A model generated the notes under the pieces. It saw nothing but the letters and a program-made list of their open reading frames with translations. It did not search any database and had not been told where the DNA came from. Shown here piece by piece: positions 1-6,299 of a stretch of DNA of 16,390 nucleotides. Source of the DNA: Vicinamibacteria bacterium (GTDB lineage Bacteria > Acidobacteriota > Vicinamibacteria > Vicinamibacterales > UBA2999); the NCBI GenBank assembly GCA_025938035.1, contig JAICQE010000101.1, forward strand, positions 1 to 16,390, given 5' to 3'. Numbering within the stretch: position 1 is the first letter of the stretch; every line of letters starts with the position of its first letter. The position numbers and the translations under genes were made by a program.

Positions 1-108
1 CATATTCCGGCCGTCCCTCCCCCGCGCGTGACGTGTTCTCGTGCGTCTCTAGCGCAATCCGCGCGGGTGTAGCAGTTTTTCCCTCCCTATAGCCATCCGC
101 CCAGACAG

Positions 109-138
109 TTGACGTTGCTCCTACAAGTGTAGTAGATA
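109..138 (+). promoter_or_regulatory. Candidate sigma-70 promoter of the blaI-like operon
   Basis: A TTGACG -35 hexamer (109-114) and a weaker TAGATA -10 (133-138) are separated by 18 bp. They lie about 25 bp before the blaI-like start codon. The palindromic operator at 121-132 fills the spacer, which is where a repressor would block RNA polymerase. The -35 is close to consensus and the -10 is not, so the promoter call rests mostly on position and on the operator. Confidence 0.4.
121..132. promoter_or_regulatory. BlaI/MecI-type operator, copy 1
   Basis: CTACA-AG-TGTAG is a perfect inverted repeat with a 2-bp spacer. It matches the TACA/TGTA core that BlaI/MecI winged-helix repressors bind. 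It lies 30 bp before the blaI-like start codon, so autoregulation is likely. The palindrome is followed by TAG, as in the second copy at 6221. A lone TGTAG half-site lies at 68-72. Confidence 0.7.
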
Positions 139-162
139 TCACCACACGTATAGGAGCAATCC

Positions 163-549
163 ATGGCCCTCCCCCGACTGACGAAGCTGGAACTGCAGGT
201 AATGGAGGCGCTCTGGTCGCGCGGCGCCTCATCGGTGCGCGAGATTCAGGAAGCCTTTCCGGAGAAAGACCGTCCCGCCTACACCACGGTGCAGACGATG
301 GTCTACCGGCTCGAGGGGAAGAAGGCGATCCGCCGGCTGAAGAAGATCGGCAACGCGCACATCTTCGAAGCCGCCATCTCGCGCAACGCCGCGCAGCGGC
401 GGCTGATCGACGATCTCCTGAGCTTTTTCGGCGGCAGCCCCCAGCCTGTCGTCGCCCATCTGGTCGAGACCGGGAAGCTGACCCTCGACGACGTGCAGGA
501 GGCGGAACAGCTGATTCGCAAGCTGTCGAAGAAGGAGAAGCCGCGATGA
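163..549 (+). CDS. blaI: BlaI/MecI/CopY-family transcriptional repressor
   Basis: This 128-residue protein is a dimeric winged-helix repressor of the BlaI/MecI type, close to the usual family length. The N-terminal half (about residues 5-70) carries the DNA-binding fold, with the recognition-helix segment AYTTVQTMVYRLEGKK at 39-54. The C-terminal half (about 75-125) is the helical dimerisation region. The ATG at 163 follows an AGGAGC ribosome site at 152-157. The stop codon overlaps the start of the M56 gene as ATGA, the usual repressor-sensor pairing. In BlaI/BlaR1 systems the sensor protease causes cleavage of the repressor and releases the operon. I see no Asn-Phe pair at the equivalent of the classical cleavage site, so the inactivation step may differ. 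The palindrome at 121-132 suggests it represses itself. The symbol denotes the family; no beta-lactam role is implied. Confidence 0.9.
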   Translation: MALPRLTKLELQVMEALWSRGASSVREIQEAFPEKDRPAYTTVQTMVYRLEGKKAIRRLKKIGNAHIFEAAISRNAAQRRLIDDLLSFFGGSPQPVVAHLVETGKLTLDDVQEAEQLIRKLSKKEKPR

Positions 550-2432
550 CCTCGTTCATCTCGACTCAGGAGCTGCTCGCTCTCGCGGGTGATCACCTCT
601 GGCAGTCCACGCTGTTCGCGGCGGCCGCCCTCGTCTGCGCCGCCCTGCTGAAACGCCACAGCGCCGCGGTTCGGTACTGGGTTTGGTTCGTGGCCTCGGC
701 CAAATTCCTCGTCCCAATCGCCGCGCTCGTGGCGGTCGGCGGCTACAGCTCATGGCGCGTCATCGAGATCGTGCCGTATAGCGAAGGGCCGGTCCTGATC
801 GAAACCGTCAGTCAACCTTTCACGGGGGAAGGTGTTGCGCTTCGCACGCCCGGGCCACGCGCCGCTGCGGACACCACCATCATGAGCTGGCTGCCCGCGG
901 GCCTTCTCGCCCTGTGGGCCGCTGGCGCCGCGTTCTTCCTTCTTCGCTCGCTCTTGCACTGGCATCGAATCCGGAGGATTGCGCACGACGCAGTGCCCAT
1001 GACAGCGGGCCGGGAAGTAGAGAGCCTGCGAGCGCTCGAGCGCCGTATGGGCTTCACCACGCCGCTGCCGCTGCGATGCACGGAGTCGTTTCTCGAACCC
1101 GGCATCTTCGGCGTCGTTCACCCGGTGCTGCTCTGGCCGCGCGCAATTGGCGAGCGGTTGACCGATGACCAGCTGCAAGCCGTTCTGGCGCACGAGCTCT
1201 GCCATCTCCGCCGGCACGACAACCTGGCGGCCCTGTTCCACCTCGTCGTCCAGACCGCCTTCTGGTTCCATCCGCTGGCCTGGTGGATTGGCGCTCAGCT
1301 GATTAGCGAACGCGAGCGCGCCTGCGATGAAGAAGTGATCCGCCGCGGCAGCGAGCGCGAGACCTACGCGGAAAGCATCCTCAAGACGTGTCAGTTCTTC
1401 GTCGAGTCGCCGCTGGCGTGTGTGTCCGGTGTCACCGGGTCCGATCTGAAAAAGCGTATCGAAGAAATCATGACGAAGGACACCGTCAGCACGCCGGGAG
1501 CATTGAAGCGGGCGCTCCTGACCGTGGCTGCCGTTGCCGTCTTCGTCGCGCCCGTGGCGGTCGGGGCTCTCAATCCGCCGCCGCAGACACGCGATGTCGC
1601 CGCACCCGCGACGCTGCCGGCGTTCGAAGAAGTGTCGGTGCGACCGAACACCACAACGGGACCTGGCGGGCGCGGCGGCGGTGGGATGCAGCCGGGACGC
1701 TACGTCGCCACGAACCTGACGCTCAGGAACATCCTCCGCCGCGCCTACGCGGCAGCGGGATCGTCCGGGCCGAACGGTGGAATCGATCTGCTCGAGCAGC
1801 AGGTCGCCGGCGGACCGGACTGGGTCGCAAGCGACAAATTCGACGTCGTCGCAACGACAAAGGGGCCCACGCAGGGAGCCGAAATGCGTCTCATGCTCCA
1901 GCGCATGCTGGCGGAACGATTCAAGCTGAAGGCGCACTGGGAGAAGCGCGAGATGCCGGTCTACGTCCTGACGATGGCGCGCCCGGGAACCTTGGGCGCC
2001 GGGCTGACGAAGACCTCGGACGCGGAGTGCGCCGCCGCCAAAGCAGCCGCGGCAAAAGCGGCTGGCTCACAACAAATGCCGCCGATGCCGTCGGGGCAGG
2101 TCCAGCCGTCACCGCTTCAGCAATGCGGCTCGATCCAGTTCGGGCCGGGCACGCTGATCGCCCGAGGGGCACCGATGGAGTGGGTGGCGCAGACGCTCGT
2201 CACCGTCCCGGTGATCACTGGCATCGACCGACCGGTGCTCGACCGCACGAACCTGACGGGGAACTATGGCTTCGAGTTGAAGTTCGCCCCGGCACAGGCA
2301 GTCAATCCCGCTCCCGATCGGGCGCCGCTTCATCTCGCGCTGGAAGAGCAGCTCGGAATCAAACTCGAAGCCACGCGAGCGCCTGTGGACGTGCTCGTCA
2401 TCGACAGCGTGGAAAGGCCGGCGCCGAACTAA
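546..2432 (+). CDS. M56 (BlaR1-type) metallopeptidase fused to a TIGR03435 domain
   Basis: This 628-residue integral membrane protein has BlaR1 architecture with an unusual sensor. Helices are visible at about residues 18-35, 43-64 and 115-136. A cytoplasmic zinc-peptidase region follows, with the HELCH motif at 216-220 (zinc-binding His216 and His220, catalytic Glu217) and ERERACDEEV at 255-264, which should supply the third ligand. A fourth helix lies at about 323-343. The outside portion (about 358-628) is a TIGR03435 domain, from FEEVSVRPN through RPVLDRTNLTG to EQLGIKLE and VDVLVIDSVERP. In BlaR1 and MecR1 this position holds a penicillin-binding sensor, so TIGR03435 probably senses a periplasmic or envelope signal here. 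The ligand is unknown. The start overlaps blaI by 4 bp, so the two are probably translated together. The likely target is the neighbouring repressor. M56-TIGR03435 fusions are, as I recall, present in other acidobacteria. Confidence 0.88.
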   Translation: MTSFISTQELLALAGDHLWQSTLFAAAALVCAALLKRHSAAVRYWVWFVASAKFLVPIAALVAVGGYSSWRVIEIVPYSEGPVLIETVSQPFTGEGVALRTPGPRAAADTTIMSWLPAGLLALWAAGAAFFLLRSLLHWHRIRRIAHDAVPMTAGREVESLRALERRMGFTTPLPLRCTESFLEPGIFGVVHPVLLWPRAIGERLTDDQLQAVLAHELCHLRRHDNLAALFHLVVQTAFWFHPLAWWIGAQLISERERACDEEVIRRGSERETYAESILKTCQFFVESPLACVSGVTGSDLKKRIEEIMTKDTVSTPGALKRALLTVAAVAVFVAPVAVGALNPPPQTRDVAAPATLPAFEEVSVRPNTTTGPGGRGGGGMQPGRYVATNLTLRNILRRAYAAAGSSGPNGGIDLLEQQVAGGPDWVASDKFDVVATTKGPTQGAEMRLMLQRMLAERFKLKAHWEKREMPVYVLTMARPGTLGAGLTKTSDAECAAAKAAAAKAAGSQQMPPMPSGQVQPSPLQQCGSIQFGPGTLIARGAPMEWVAQTLVTVPVITGIDRPVLDRTNLTGNYGFELKFAPAQAVNPAPDRAPLHLALEEQLGIKLEATRAPVDVLVIDSVERPAPN

Positions 2433-2504
2433 TCGTTCGGATCGTTCGGATCGTTCGGATCGTTCGGATCGTTCGGATCGTTCGGATCGTTCGAGTCGTT
2501 CCCA
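2433..2504. repeat. 9-bp minisatellite (TCGTTCGGA)n
   Basis: Six perfect head-to-tail copies of TCGTTCGGA run from 2433 to 2486. Two degenerate units, TCGTTCGAG and TCGTTCCCA, extend it to 2504. The array starts on the base after the TAA of the M56 fusion gene and ends just before the duplicated segment. A 9-bp unit changes length without shifting frame. It may mark the recombination point of the duplication. Confidence 0.9.
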
Positions 2505-2515
2505 TCGAGGAGATC

Positions 2516-3281
2516 ATGACGAAAGATAACGTGAGCACTCCGGGGGCACTGAAGGGAGGCGTCCTGACAGCTGCCGGCATCATCGTGTTCATCGTTCCTG
2601 TGGCCGTTGGCGCCCTCAACCCACCACCGCAGACGCGCGACGTGGCGGCACCCGCGACGCTGCCCGCGTTCGAGGAGGTATCCGTCCGACAAATGGGATG
2701 TCATCGCCACCACCCCTCAGGCCACGCAGCCGCCGCAGATGCGGCTGATGCTGCAGCGGATGCTCGCCGAACGGTTCAAGCTGCGAGCGCACTCGGAGAA
2801 GCGTGACCTACCCGTGTATCTGCTGACGGTGGCTCGCGCAGACGGTGCGCTAGGACCTGGAATGCGACGGACGCCCGACGATGAGTGCGCGAAGGCGAAA
2901 GCCGCTGGACCGCCGCCAATGCCCGAACAGGTGCAGCCCGGACAGTCCCCTCCGCCGATGCCGCTCCCGAACTGCGGCGCGATTCAATTCGGACCGGGAC
3001 AGTTGTCGGCGCGCGGAACGCCGATGGAATTACTGGCCCAGACGCTGATCAATACTCCGGTCGTCACAGGTATCGATCGGCCGGTGCTCGATCGCACCGG
3101 CCTGACGGGAAACTTCGGATTTCAGCTCAAGTTCGCGCCCGCCACGAACGTGAATCCGGATCCCGATCGGCCGCATCTCGTCACGGCGCTGACCGAGCAG
3201 TTAGGGCTGAAGCTCGAAGCGACGCAAGCCCCCATCGATGTGCTCGTCATCGACCGCGTCGATCGGCCGTCGGAGAACTGA
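2516..3281 (+). pseudogene. Broken partial duplicate of the M56-TIGR03435 gene
   Basis: From about 2507 the sequence repeats the 3' part of the upstream fusion gene: the EEIMTKD segment, the last membrane helix (VPVAVGALNPPPQTRDVAAP) and LPAFEEVSVR. The M56 protease part is absent. At 2687-2690 the reading frame changes. The first part is in the frame of the ATG at 2516. The rest, from SDKWDVIATT to VDRPSEN at the TGA of 3279-3281, is one frame over. Relative to the intact copy about 191 bp are missing at this point (counterpart 1644-1832), and 191 is not a multiple of 3. The deletion thus removes about 63 residues of the TIGR03435 domain and shifts frame. TCCGAC at the junction could be deletion microhomology. 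A GAGGAG at 2507-2512 could still act as a ribosome site. Before the deletion this would have been a membrane-anchored TIGR03435 protein. Similarity remains high, so decay looks recent. Confidence 0.82.
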
Positions 3282-3284
3282 CGC

Positions 3285-3371
3285 TGCAAGTGGCAAGTAA
3301 CAACTTGCAAGTAACACGTGCCACTTGTTACTTACTTCCAACTTGTTACTTACTTCCAACTTGTTACTTGC
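3285..3371. repeat. Tandem and inverted repeat between convergent genes
   Basis: An 18-bp unit, ACTTGTTACTTACTTCCA, occurs at 3323-3340 and 3341-3358, with a partial third copy at 3359-3369. Reverse-complement relatives lie to the left. GCAAGTAACAA at 3293-3303 pairs perfectly with TTGTTACTTGC at 3361-3371. The block can therefore fold into a long hairpin between the TIGR03435 pseudogene (ending 3281) and the minus-strand membrane gene, whose TAA stop (3364-3366) lies inside the right arm. It could end transcription from both sides. Confidence 0.8.
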
Positions 3372-3729
3372 TGCGCGTCGACTCGATCGCCCGCAAGATG
3401 ACGCGCGTCATCCTGCTCACCTGCAGGATGACCGCCGCCGTTCCACCCGCGATCATCAGCATCTGGACGGCCGACGCCACGTAGAGCGCCTTCAGCGGCA
3501 GCCGGTTCACCCCGGCCGCCGGCGCGACATCGGGCAGCGTCGCCGTTCCAATTCCCGGGTCCGTTGGTGGCATCACGAATCTCGACATCGTGAACAGCAT
3601 CGCGAGCGTCACGGCCGAGGCGAAGAACAGTACCGTGATGCCAATGAGCCTCCATCGGCGAGCCGCGTTCACAGAGTCCAGTGCATTCCGCAGCATCGGT
3701 TCCATGTTGTCGTTGTCCGGCATCCTCAT
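3364..3729 (-). CDS. Small two-helix membrane protein paired with an ECF sigma factor
   Basis: I do not recognise a family for this 121-residue protein. It has a polar N-terminus of about 26 residues, a membrane helix at about 28-47 (ending TLAMLF), a periplasmic-looking loop of about 33 residues rich in Pro and Gly, a second helix at about 81-104, and a short basic tail. Its ATG (3727-3729) overlaps the sigma factor stop as ATGA, so the two are almost certainly co-transcribed and coupled. A second in-frame ATG lies two codons downstream. The position directly after an ECF sigma gene, together with the membrane topology, suggests a membrane partner or anti-sigma-like regulator. No zinc-binding anti-sigma motif is visible, so the role is inferred from context only. 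The last codons lie in the intergenic repeat. Confidence 0.7.
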   Translation of the reverse strand: MRMPDNDNMEPMLRNALDSVNAARRWRLIGITVLFFASAVTLAMLFTMSRFVMPPTDPGIGTATLPDVAPAAGVNRLPLKALYVASAVQMLMIAGGTAAVILQVSRMTRVILRAIESTRSK

Positions 3730-4259
3730 CTCCTCTTCTCTTCCAGATATCGCCGCAGTGTCGTGAGGCCGTACGCCAGCCGGGACTTGACGGTGCCGAG
3801 CGGAATCTCGAGGACCGCGGCAACTTCCGCCAGCTCCATCTCCTCCTGAAAATGCAGCACGAGCACGGCGCGGTTCGCCGGGGAGAGCACGTCGCCCGCG
3901 AGCAACTCGGCCAGCAGCTCGCTGTCGGGCGGCGGCTCAGGCGCGGGCAGCGATGCAAGTACCAGGTCAGCGTTGTCCTCGATGCCTCGCCGGCGAACGC
4001 GGCGCAGGTGACTGAACGCCGCCCGGCTGGCGATGCGGAACGCCCAGGCCCGGAACAGGCCCGGCTCCAGCAGCCACACCACGTTGCCGGCGATGGCGAC
4101 GAGCACGTCCTGCACCACGTCATCCGCGTCGGTCGCGCCGACGAGACGCGTTACGTACCGGCGAATTGGCGCCTGCACGCTGCGCAACAGGTGCTCGAGG
4201 GCGTCGCGGTCGCCGCATTGCGCGCGCAGCGCCCACATCACCTCGTCCTGAGGCGTCAT
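3726..4259 (-). CDS. RNA polymerase sigma factor, sigma-70 family (ECF)
   Basis: This 177-residue protein has the two-domain plan of ECF sigma factors. Region 2 covers about residues 20-90, with DADDVVQDVLVAI at 44-56 and the basic -10 binding part FRAWAFRIASRAAFSHLRR. A variable acidic and proline-rich linker (about 91-125) follows. Region 4 runs from about 126 to 175, with the helix-turn-helix EVAAVLEIPLGTVKSRLAYG at 145-164 that contacts the -35 element. It would direct RNA polymerase to a specialised promoter set. The first ATG (4257-4259) has no convincing ribosome site. The gene is transcribed away from the TIGR03435 pair that starts at 4379, leaving about 120 bp for divergent promoters. 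The overlapping small membrane protein may control it. I cannot tell which genes it activates. Confidence 0.9.
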   Translation of the reverse strand: MTPQDEVMWALRAQCGDRDALEHLLRSVQAPIRRYVTRLVGATDADDVVQDVLVAIAGNVVWLLEPGLFRAWAFRIASRAAFSHLRRVRRRGIEDNADLVLASLPAPEPPPDSELLAELLAGDVLSPANRAVLVLHFQEEMELAEVAAVLEIPLGTVKSRLAYGLTTLRRYLEEKRR

Positions 4260-4378
4260 GCGAGCAGATCGTTGCCCCGTTCGGTCATCGCCGTCGCCTG
4301 CTAAGAGACACCGCTGGGCCAGAAAGTTCGCATCCGGGCTCGCTGCAACAAATCGCCGGCTGCGGGGTTATTGCGGGC

Positions 4379-5206
4379 ATGCGCCGACTCTCCCTCGCAA
4401 TCGGCCTGACCTTGCTGACGGCCTTTGTGGCTGCCGAGAGGCCACAGTCACCGGATCGCCCGACGTTCGAAGTCGCATCCATCAAACCCAACAAGTCCGC
4501 TGAGTCGCGCAACGGCGCCGATGCGGCGCCAAGCGGGCGCGTCACCGTCACCAACATGACGCTCTATAACCTCGTTCGGAACGCGTTCGAGCTGCAGCCG
4601 CACGAGCTGGTGAGCGGTGAACGGATGCCGCCCTGGGTTGAATCAGAGCGCTGGGACATCGTCGCGCAAGGCCCGCCACTGAAGGACCCTTCGTCGCAAC
4701 AGCTGCTGCGACAGATGCTGCGGAACCTGCTCGTCGATCGATTCAAGCTCAACTCGCGCCGTGAAACGCGGGAGGTTCCGGTTTACGCGCTCGTCCACGC
4801 TCGAAGCGACCGCCAGCTCGGGCCGCAGATACGGCCATCGACGCTCGATTGCGCGGCGCAGATTGCCGCCGCCCGCGCACCGGGAACCGCCCGCGGCAGC
4901 ATCCAGCAGTGCGGACGGCGCGTCGGTCCGGGCTACATGGCCACGTTTGGCATGTCACTCAAGGATTTCGGCGCGGCACTCAGCACGTCCGCCGGCCGCT
5001 TCGTCATCGACGCGACCGGCCTGACGGACCGCTTCGACCTGGAGCTGAAGTGGAACCCCGAACCCGGAACGACCGACGCCGGCGCCCCCGCGGATGGCGC
5101 CTCGTTGTTTACCGCACTCCAGGAGCAGCTCGGGTTACGACTGGAGGCGCGGCGCGCGCCGGTCAACGTCTTCGTCCTTGAAACCGCCGAACGGCCGGAG
5201 GAGTAA
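4379..5206 (+). CDS. Secreted TIGR03435-family protein
   Basis: This is a 275-residue stand-alone TIGR03435 (DUF3738-like) protein of unknown biochemical role. The chosen ATG at 4379 gives a clean signal peptide (MRRLSLAIG..., cleavage near VAA-E at about residue 20). An upstream in-frame extension would bury it. Family landmarks follow in order: FEVASIKPNKS, VTNMTLYNLVRNAF, WVESERWDIVAQGPP, MLRNLLVDRFKL, REVPVYALVHA, RFVIDATGLTDRFDLELKW, LFTALQEQLGLRLE and APVNVFVLETAERPEE. Two cysteines flank a 19-residue Ala/Gly-rich loop and could form a disulfide after export. A second family member starts 4 bp after its stop, and an ECF sigma gene is divergent. Location in the periplasm or outside the cell is inferred from the signal peptide. 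Confidence 0.85.
   Translation: MRRLSLAIGLTLLTAFVAAERPQSPDRPTFEVASIKPNKSAESRNGADAAPSGRVTVTNMTLYNLVRNAFELQPHELVSGERMPPWVESERWDIVAQGPPLKDPSSQQLLRQMLRNLLVDRFKLNSRRETREVPVYALVHARSDRQLGPQIRPSTLDCAAQIAAARAPGTARGSIQQCGRRVGPGYMATFGMSLKDFGAALSTSAGRFVIDATGLTDRFDLELKWNPEPGTTDAGAPADGASLFTALQEQLGLRLEARRAPVNVFVLETAERPEE
5197..5203 (+). promoter_or_regulatory. Ribosome binding site GGAGGAG
   Basis: GGAGGAG lies 7 bp before the ATG at 5211 and inside the last codons of the preceding TIGR03435 gene. It fixes the downstream start and implies translational coupling of the two paralogues. Confidence 0.75.
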
Positions 5207-5210
5207 AGCC

Positions 5211-6047
5211 ATGAGAGTACGGTGTCTCGTCACCATATTTGCGATCACAATCCTCTCCGGACTTGTCGGAGCGCAGTCGCCGGCCGCGGCACGACTCACC
5301 TTCGAGGTCGCCTCGATCAAGCGAAACGTGTCGGGCGATCAAGGCAGTCAGATACGCGTGCAGCCTGGCGGGCAGATCGTGGTGACGAACAACTCGCTGT
5401 TCAACCTGATTCGAAATGCCTATGGCACGCAGCGATTCGAGATGGTGCCGGGCCCGCAGCTGCCGCCGTGGATCGACTCGGATCGCTGGGACATCATCGC
5501 CAAACCGCCGGCGGACGCCCCGCAACGCGAGGAACAGATGCAGCTGCGCCTCCGCAGTCTGCTCGAGGATCGATTCAAGCTCGACGCGCGCCGGGAGACG
5601 CGCGAGATGCCCATCTACGCGCTGACGATCGCCAGAAGCGATGGGCAGCTCGGCCCGCAGATGAAGCGCTCAGGCGATGAGTGCGCGGCGGCGGCCAGGG
5701 CCCGGGCTGCCGGCGAGGCCGCTCCGCCTCTCCCCCCGGGGGGCTTCTGCGGTACTCGAGCGAATAACGGAACCGTGTCGATGCGAGGCGTCCCGCTGAC
5801 CAACTTCGTCCGCAATCTGGGCGGGATGACGGGCCGCTTCGTCATCGACAAGACGGGACTGGCTGGACCGTTCGACCTCGACCTGCAGTGGACGCCAGAC
5901 CAGGCGCTGGGCGCTGGCGGCGCCCTGACCGACGGTACGTCACTTTTTGCCGCGATCCAGGAGCAGCTTGGGCTCAGACTAGAGCCCCAGCGCGCCCCGG
6001 TGGAGGTCCTGGTCGTCAACTCGGCCGAACGACCTACTGAGGATTAG
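5211..6047 (+). CDS. Secreted TIGR03435-family protein, second of a tandem pair
   Basis: This 278-residue TIGR03435 protein is closely related to its upstream neighbour and probably arose by tandem duplication. The ATG at 5211 follows a GGAGGAG site and yields a signal peptide (MRVRCLVTIFAITILSGLVG, cleavage near GA-Q at about residue 22). The order of conserved segments is FEVASIKRN, VTNNSLFNLIRNAYG, WIDSDRWDIIAKPP, LRSLLEDRFKLDARRETREM, RFVIDKTGLAGPFDLDLQW, LFAAIQEQLGLRLE and APVEVLVVNSAERP. The Cys pair encloses 21 residues rich in Ala and Pro. No active-site pattern that I recognise is present, so a binding or signalling role is as likely as an enzymatic one. Transcription is expected from the region before 4379. 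Downstream lies a 250-bp repeat-rich gap. Confidence 0.85.
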   Translation: MRVRCLVTIFAITILSGLVGAQSPAAARLTFEVASIKRNVSGDQGSQIRVQPGGQIVVTNNSLFNLIRNAYGTQRFEMVPGPQLPPWIDSDRWDIIAKPPADAPQREEQMQLRLRSLLEDRFKLDARRETREMPIYALTIARSDGQLGPQMKRSGDECAAAARARAAGEAAPPLPPGGFCGTRANNGTVSMRGVPLTNFVRNLGGMTGRFVIDKTGLAGPFDLDLQWTPDQALGAGGALTDGTSLFAAIQEQLGLRLEPQRAPVEVLVVNSAERPTED

Positions 6048-6049
6048 AC

Positions 6050-6185
6050 CTAAGGAATGAGGCCCAAGGCCTAAGAACAGAACGAAGCGTGAGGTCCGGG
6101 CTGTCCAACGGCGGGTCAGGAGTACGGCAGTGCTTCGTTTTTCACTTAGGCCTTAGGCCTTCGCCCTTGGGCCTAAAAAAGGTGT
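6050..6185. repeat. Intergenic GGCCTAAGG-type palindromic repeat, imperfect long hairpin
   Basis: The block between the tandem TIGR03435 genes and the next operon contains facing arms. GGCCCAAGG (6061-6069) pairs with CCTTGGGCC (6165-6173), and AACGAAGC (6081-6088) pairs with GCTTCGTT (6132-6139). The intervening 43 bases are unrelated. The right arm carries the GGCCTTAGGCCTT motif seen again near 14130, 14770 and 15985. GCTTCGTT is followed by TTT, so a weak plus-strand terminator is possible. The long loop argues against an efficient one. Confidence 0.7.
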
Positions 6186-6220
6186 CTAAGGGAACCAGTC
6201 GCGCTATGCTTCCGTATCAA

Positions 6221-6232
6221 CTACAGCTGTAG
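6221..6232. promoter_or_regulatory. BlaI/MecI-type operator, copy 2
   Basis: CTACA-GC-TGTAG is a perfect palindrome. It has the same half-sites, the same 2-bp spacing and the same trailing TAG as the operator before the blaI-like gene. It lies 67 bp before the ATG at 6300. This suggests that the same repressor controls the TIGR03435/Oar-like/VWA operon. I see no strong -35/-10 pair around it. Confidence 0.65.
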
Positions 6233-6299
6233 TAGCGACTGACGGGTTTCGGGCCAACTAATCGATCCGGCGGCGCGTCCAATGGGCGAGGTTTTCTTA

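Noticed and set aside
68..72. A third BlaI operator upstream of the blaI-like gene
   Set aside because: Only the TGTAG half-site is present; no facing CTACA lies at the right spacing.
163..2432. A beta-lactam resistance locus
   Set aside because: The sensor lacks a penicillin-binding domain (no SxxK/KTG serine-enzyme pattern seen) and no beta-lactamase is encoded nearby.
2680..2700. Programmed frameshift joining the two halves of the broken TIGR03435 copy
   Set aside because: About 63 residues of the domain are missing at the same point, and no slippery heptamer is evident. A deletion explains both facts.
1388..2806. A 472-codon plus-strand frame containing an Ile-Val-Arg repeat
   Set aside because: Most of it is out of frame with the M56 fusion gene; the Ile-Val-Arg run is only the 9-bp minisatellite read in one frame. 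Its end coincides with the first half of the pseudogene.
2433..3371. Possible CRISPR-like repeats
   Set aside because: The 9-bp and 18-bp units are contiguous tandem repeats without unique spacers, and no cas gene is present.
6132..6142. Strong rho-independent terminator after the tandem TIGR03435 genes
   Set aside because: GCTTCGTT followed by T residues pairs only with an arm 43 bases away; the long loop makes an efficient terminator unlikely.
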